From UMGS1387 sp045539625 (GTDB lineage Bacteria; Bacillota; Clostridia; Oscillospirales; CAG-382): DNA of 33,728 bases. Shown here piece by piece: positions 32,628 to 33,728 of the stretch; position 1 is the stretch's first letter, and every line of letters begins with the position of its first letter. The stretch is from positions 1-33,728 of the forward strand of contig JAZQFS010000103.1 in assembly GCA_045539625.1 (NCBI GenBank). Reading direction: 5' to 3'. Both the position numbers and the translations under genes were made by a program. The notes below the pieces were generated by a model. That model had not been told where the DNA came from, did not search any database, and saw nothing but the letters and a program-made list of their open reading frames with translations.

Positions 32628-33275
32628 CTAACTGAGAGAAGAATATCCGAAGCTGTTTATGAGAGCATCAATCTTCTGCCCTGCTTTACACAACGGACAG
32701 TCATATGCGGGATATGTTTGATAGTCACCCAAAAAGTCGGGGTTGAAGCAGGAGTAGATAGGCAGGTCGCCTTTTGTCTTTTCCTGAGTCGAAAAGATTG
32801 CCGACACCCCCGATACATATCCGCCGTAATACTTTACAGCCTCAATAGCCGACTCAACCGTTTTACCCGAAGAATAGGAAACGGCAAGAATCATCACGTG
32901 CTTTCCGCCAATCATGGGGACGGTATTGTCACGGAACAGAAGTTGGCTTGTGTTTGTGGTTTCAGGTGTTACAACATAAATAGACTTATGAGCATTCATA
33001 CTGACAAAATCAGCCTCTGTAAGCTGCTGGGCAAGGCAGGCACCGATAACCTCAGTACCGTCAAGGCAGAGGATTGTATCAACTACCGTGGAATGATAAA
33101 AATATGAGCGAAGCTCCTCGGCAACAGCCTTTGCTTCCGAAAGACGTGCCTTTTGTGCAACCACGTCAATATAGTAATTGCTGTGGCGGTTACTTGAAGC
33201 AAAATGTCCCTTTGCAACTCTCAGAAACAGGTTGTTACGCTTTGTTGCATGCTTAGATGTGTTTAATGTTGACAT
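32628..33275 (-). CDS. PyrE-like phosphoribosyltransferase with degenerate PRPP loop
   Basis: 215 aa, type I PRTase fold resembling orotate phosphoribosyltransferases (HFASSNRHSNYYIDV at the N-terminus, VVDTILCLDGTEVIGACLAQ). The PRPP-binding motif should contain two acidic residues before TGxT. Here it reads ILAVSYSSGKT (129-139), with both acids missing. A C-terminal CPLCKAGQKID (193-203) adds a CxxC pair. AAAGGAGG supports ATG 33275, and the gene has its own promoter and terminator. Catalysis may be weak, altered or lost. A regulatory or nucleotide-binding role, or an amide-type salvage substrate, is possible. It is not linked to other pyrimidine genes here. Confidence 0.7.
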   Translation of the reverse strand: MSTLNTSKHATKRNNLFLRVAKGHFASSNRHSNYYIDVVAQKARLSEAKAVAEELRSYFYHSTVVDTILCLDGTEVIGACLAQQLTEADFVSMNAHKSIYVVTPETTNTSQLLFRDNTVPMIGGKHVMILAVSYSSGKTVESAIEAVKYYGGYVSGVSAIFSTQEKTKGDLPIYSCFNPDFLGDYQTYPAYDCPLCKAGQKIDALINSFGYSSLS

Positions 33276-33307
33276 AATAAATCCTCCTTTGATTATTCTT
33301 TGATAAT

Positions 33308-33336
33308 ATAATACTATATTATTGTGCGTTTTGCAA
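33308..33336 (-). promoter_or_regulatory. Promoter of the phosphoribosyltransferase gene
   Basis: Minus strand TTGCAA (33331-33336), 17 nt, TATTAT (33308-33313). The leader is about 30 nt. Confidence 0.65.
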
Positions 33337-33433
33337 GAGGATTATTACAAGTTGTACCAATATTCATAAAAGTTTTATGTTATATTGTGGATATTGCACA
33401 AAGATTTGCGATGAGTGGAAGGGATATCACCTC

Positions 33434-33449
33434 AAAAAAGTACTTTTTT
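33434..33449. repeat. 16-bp perfect palindrome in gene-free 33340-33524
   Basis: AAAAAAGTACTTTTTT, symmetric about the centre, could act as a short bidirectional terminator or protein site. Apart from this palindrome the AT-rich stretch 33340-33524 shows no gene I can support. A 13-codon ATG frame ending inside the T-run has no ribosome site. Confidence 0.45.
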
Positions 33450-33524
33450 TAAACATTATTTATATATGGCATAAAAGTATTTTCGTTAGTTTCGTATATA
33501 AATTTCTGCTATCGTACAAATAAT

Positions 33525-33711
33525 CATGGCGAAGCCGTGTATATCATCAAGACGAAGTCTTGCATATCATCAATTCCGTAGGAATTGTATATCATCATTG
33601 CGAAAGCGGTTTTGATACACGCTTAAGGCGTGATAATATACAGTCCTGACGGACTGATGAGATACAAGGGCGTTTAACGCCCTTGATGTTATACCATTGC
33701 TTTCGCAATGG
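33525..33711. repeat. Array of eight covarying hairpins with 8-nt spacers and an orientation switch
   Basis: Hairpins at 33525-33539, 33548-33562, 33571-33587, 33596-33610, 33618-33632, 33641-33656, 33665-33685 and 33694-33711. Stem sequences differ (CAAGAC/GTCTTG, CAATTCC/GGAATTG, CACGC/GCGTG, CAGTCC/GGACTG, CAAGGGCG/CGCCCTTG, CCATTGC/GCAATGG) while pairing is kept, partly by G-U pairs in units 1 and 4. Spacers are 8 nt except a 7-nt one in the middle. The left three read TATATCAT or one change from it. The right three (ATAATATA, ATGAGATA, ATGTTATA) are close to its reverse complement. No CRISPR or coding features. Whether more units lie to the right is unknown. Confidence 0.8.
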
Positions 33712-33728
33712 ATAAAAAAACGACAGGT

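Noticed and set aside
33412..33453. 13-codon leader peptide
   Set aside because: No ribosome binding site and no gene directly downstream on that strand.
33525..33711. CRISPR array
   Set aside because: The recurring part is an 8-nt spacer and the variable parts are self-complementary hairpins. There are no constant 25-40 bp repeats and no cas genes.

Overview
The window looks like a chromosomal segment of a low-to-moderate GC anaerobic Firmicute, most likely class Clostridia near Oscillospiraceae/Ruminococcaceae. The basis is AGGAGG-type ribosome binding sites, SigA-type promoters, lipobox lipoproteins, RNase J, a DnaD-type replication protein and the overall gene style. No rRNA or tRNA was seen, so the placement is an inference.

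Region 1 (1-4064) is the end of an integrated mobile element. It carries a winged-helix replication-type protein running off the left edge, a nested palindrome cluster, an orphan beta-class DNA methyltransferase, an ArdA-type antirestriction protein, an excisionase, a tyrosine integrase and an overlapping MobC/RHH-like small gene. The element abuts the 3' end of guaA, a known kind of integration site.

Region 2 (4065-6091, minus) is cysK-guaA behind a consensus promoter. GuaA lacks the usual glutaminase domain.

Region 3 (6199-9015) is a probable metal (zinc) handling cluster: a tiny zinc-ribbon lipoprotein, a COG0523/CobW GTPase with a five-copy 60-bp repeat coding for His/Cys-rich units, and an unusual fusion of a CobW-like GTPase with a DUF1980/YcgQ-like domain.

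Region 4 (9111-14510) holds closely packed RNase J, DnaD-like, YhaN/SbcC-like ATPase and YbaK-type deacylase genes. They converge on an amino-acid ABC transporter operon (14594-17661, minus) whose permease has a large extra extracytoplasmic domain. A MATE transporter follows (17782-19158, minus).

Region 5 (19396-30789) looks catabolic. An ADP-ribosylglycohydrolase-family protein and a WbsX/GH99-like protein share a near-identical promoter module. They are followed by a six-gene minus-strand operon: two medium-chain dehydrogenases, a Gfo/Idh/MocA oxidoreductase, an SDR, an AroD-like TIM-barrel protein and a metallo-beta-lactamase-fold protein. A divergent AraC regulator sits across overlapping promoters with an inverted-repeat operator between them. 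This fits oxidation, dehydration and hydrolysis of an unknown polyol, cyclitol or keto-sugar.

Region 6 (30790-33728) contains a second MATE transporter and a PyrE-like phosphoribosyltransferase with a degenerate PRPP loop. These are bracketed by two arrays of hairpins whose stems differ in sequence while keeping their pairing. The right-hand array (33525-33711) has constant 8-nt spacers that switch to the reverse-complement orientation half-way. I consider these arrays, a structured candidate RNA at 20917-21112 and the His-repeat/DUF1980 cluster the most interesting content.
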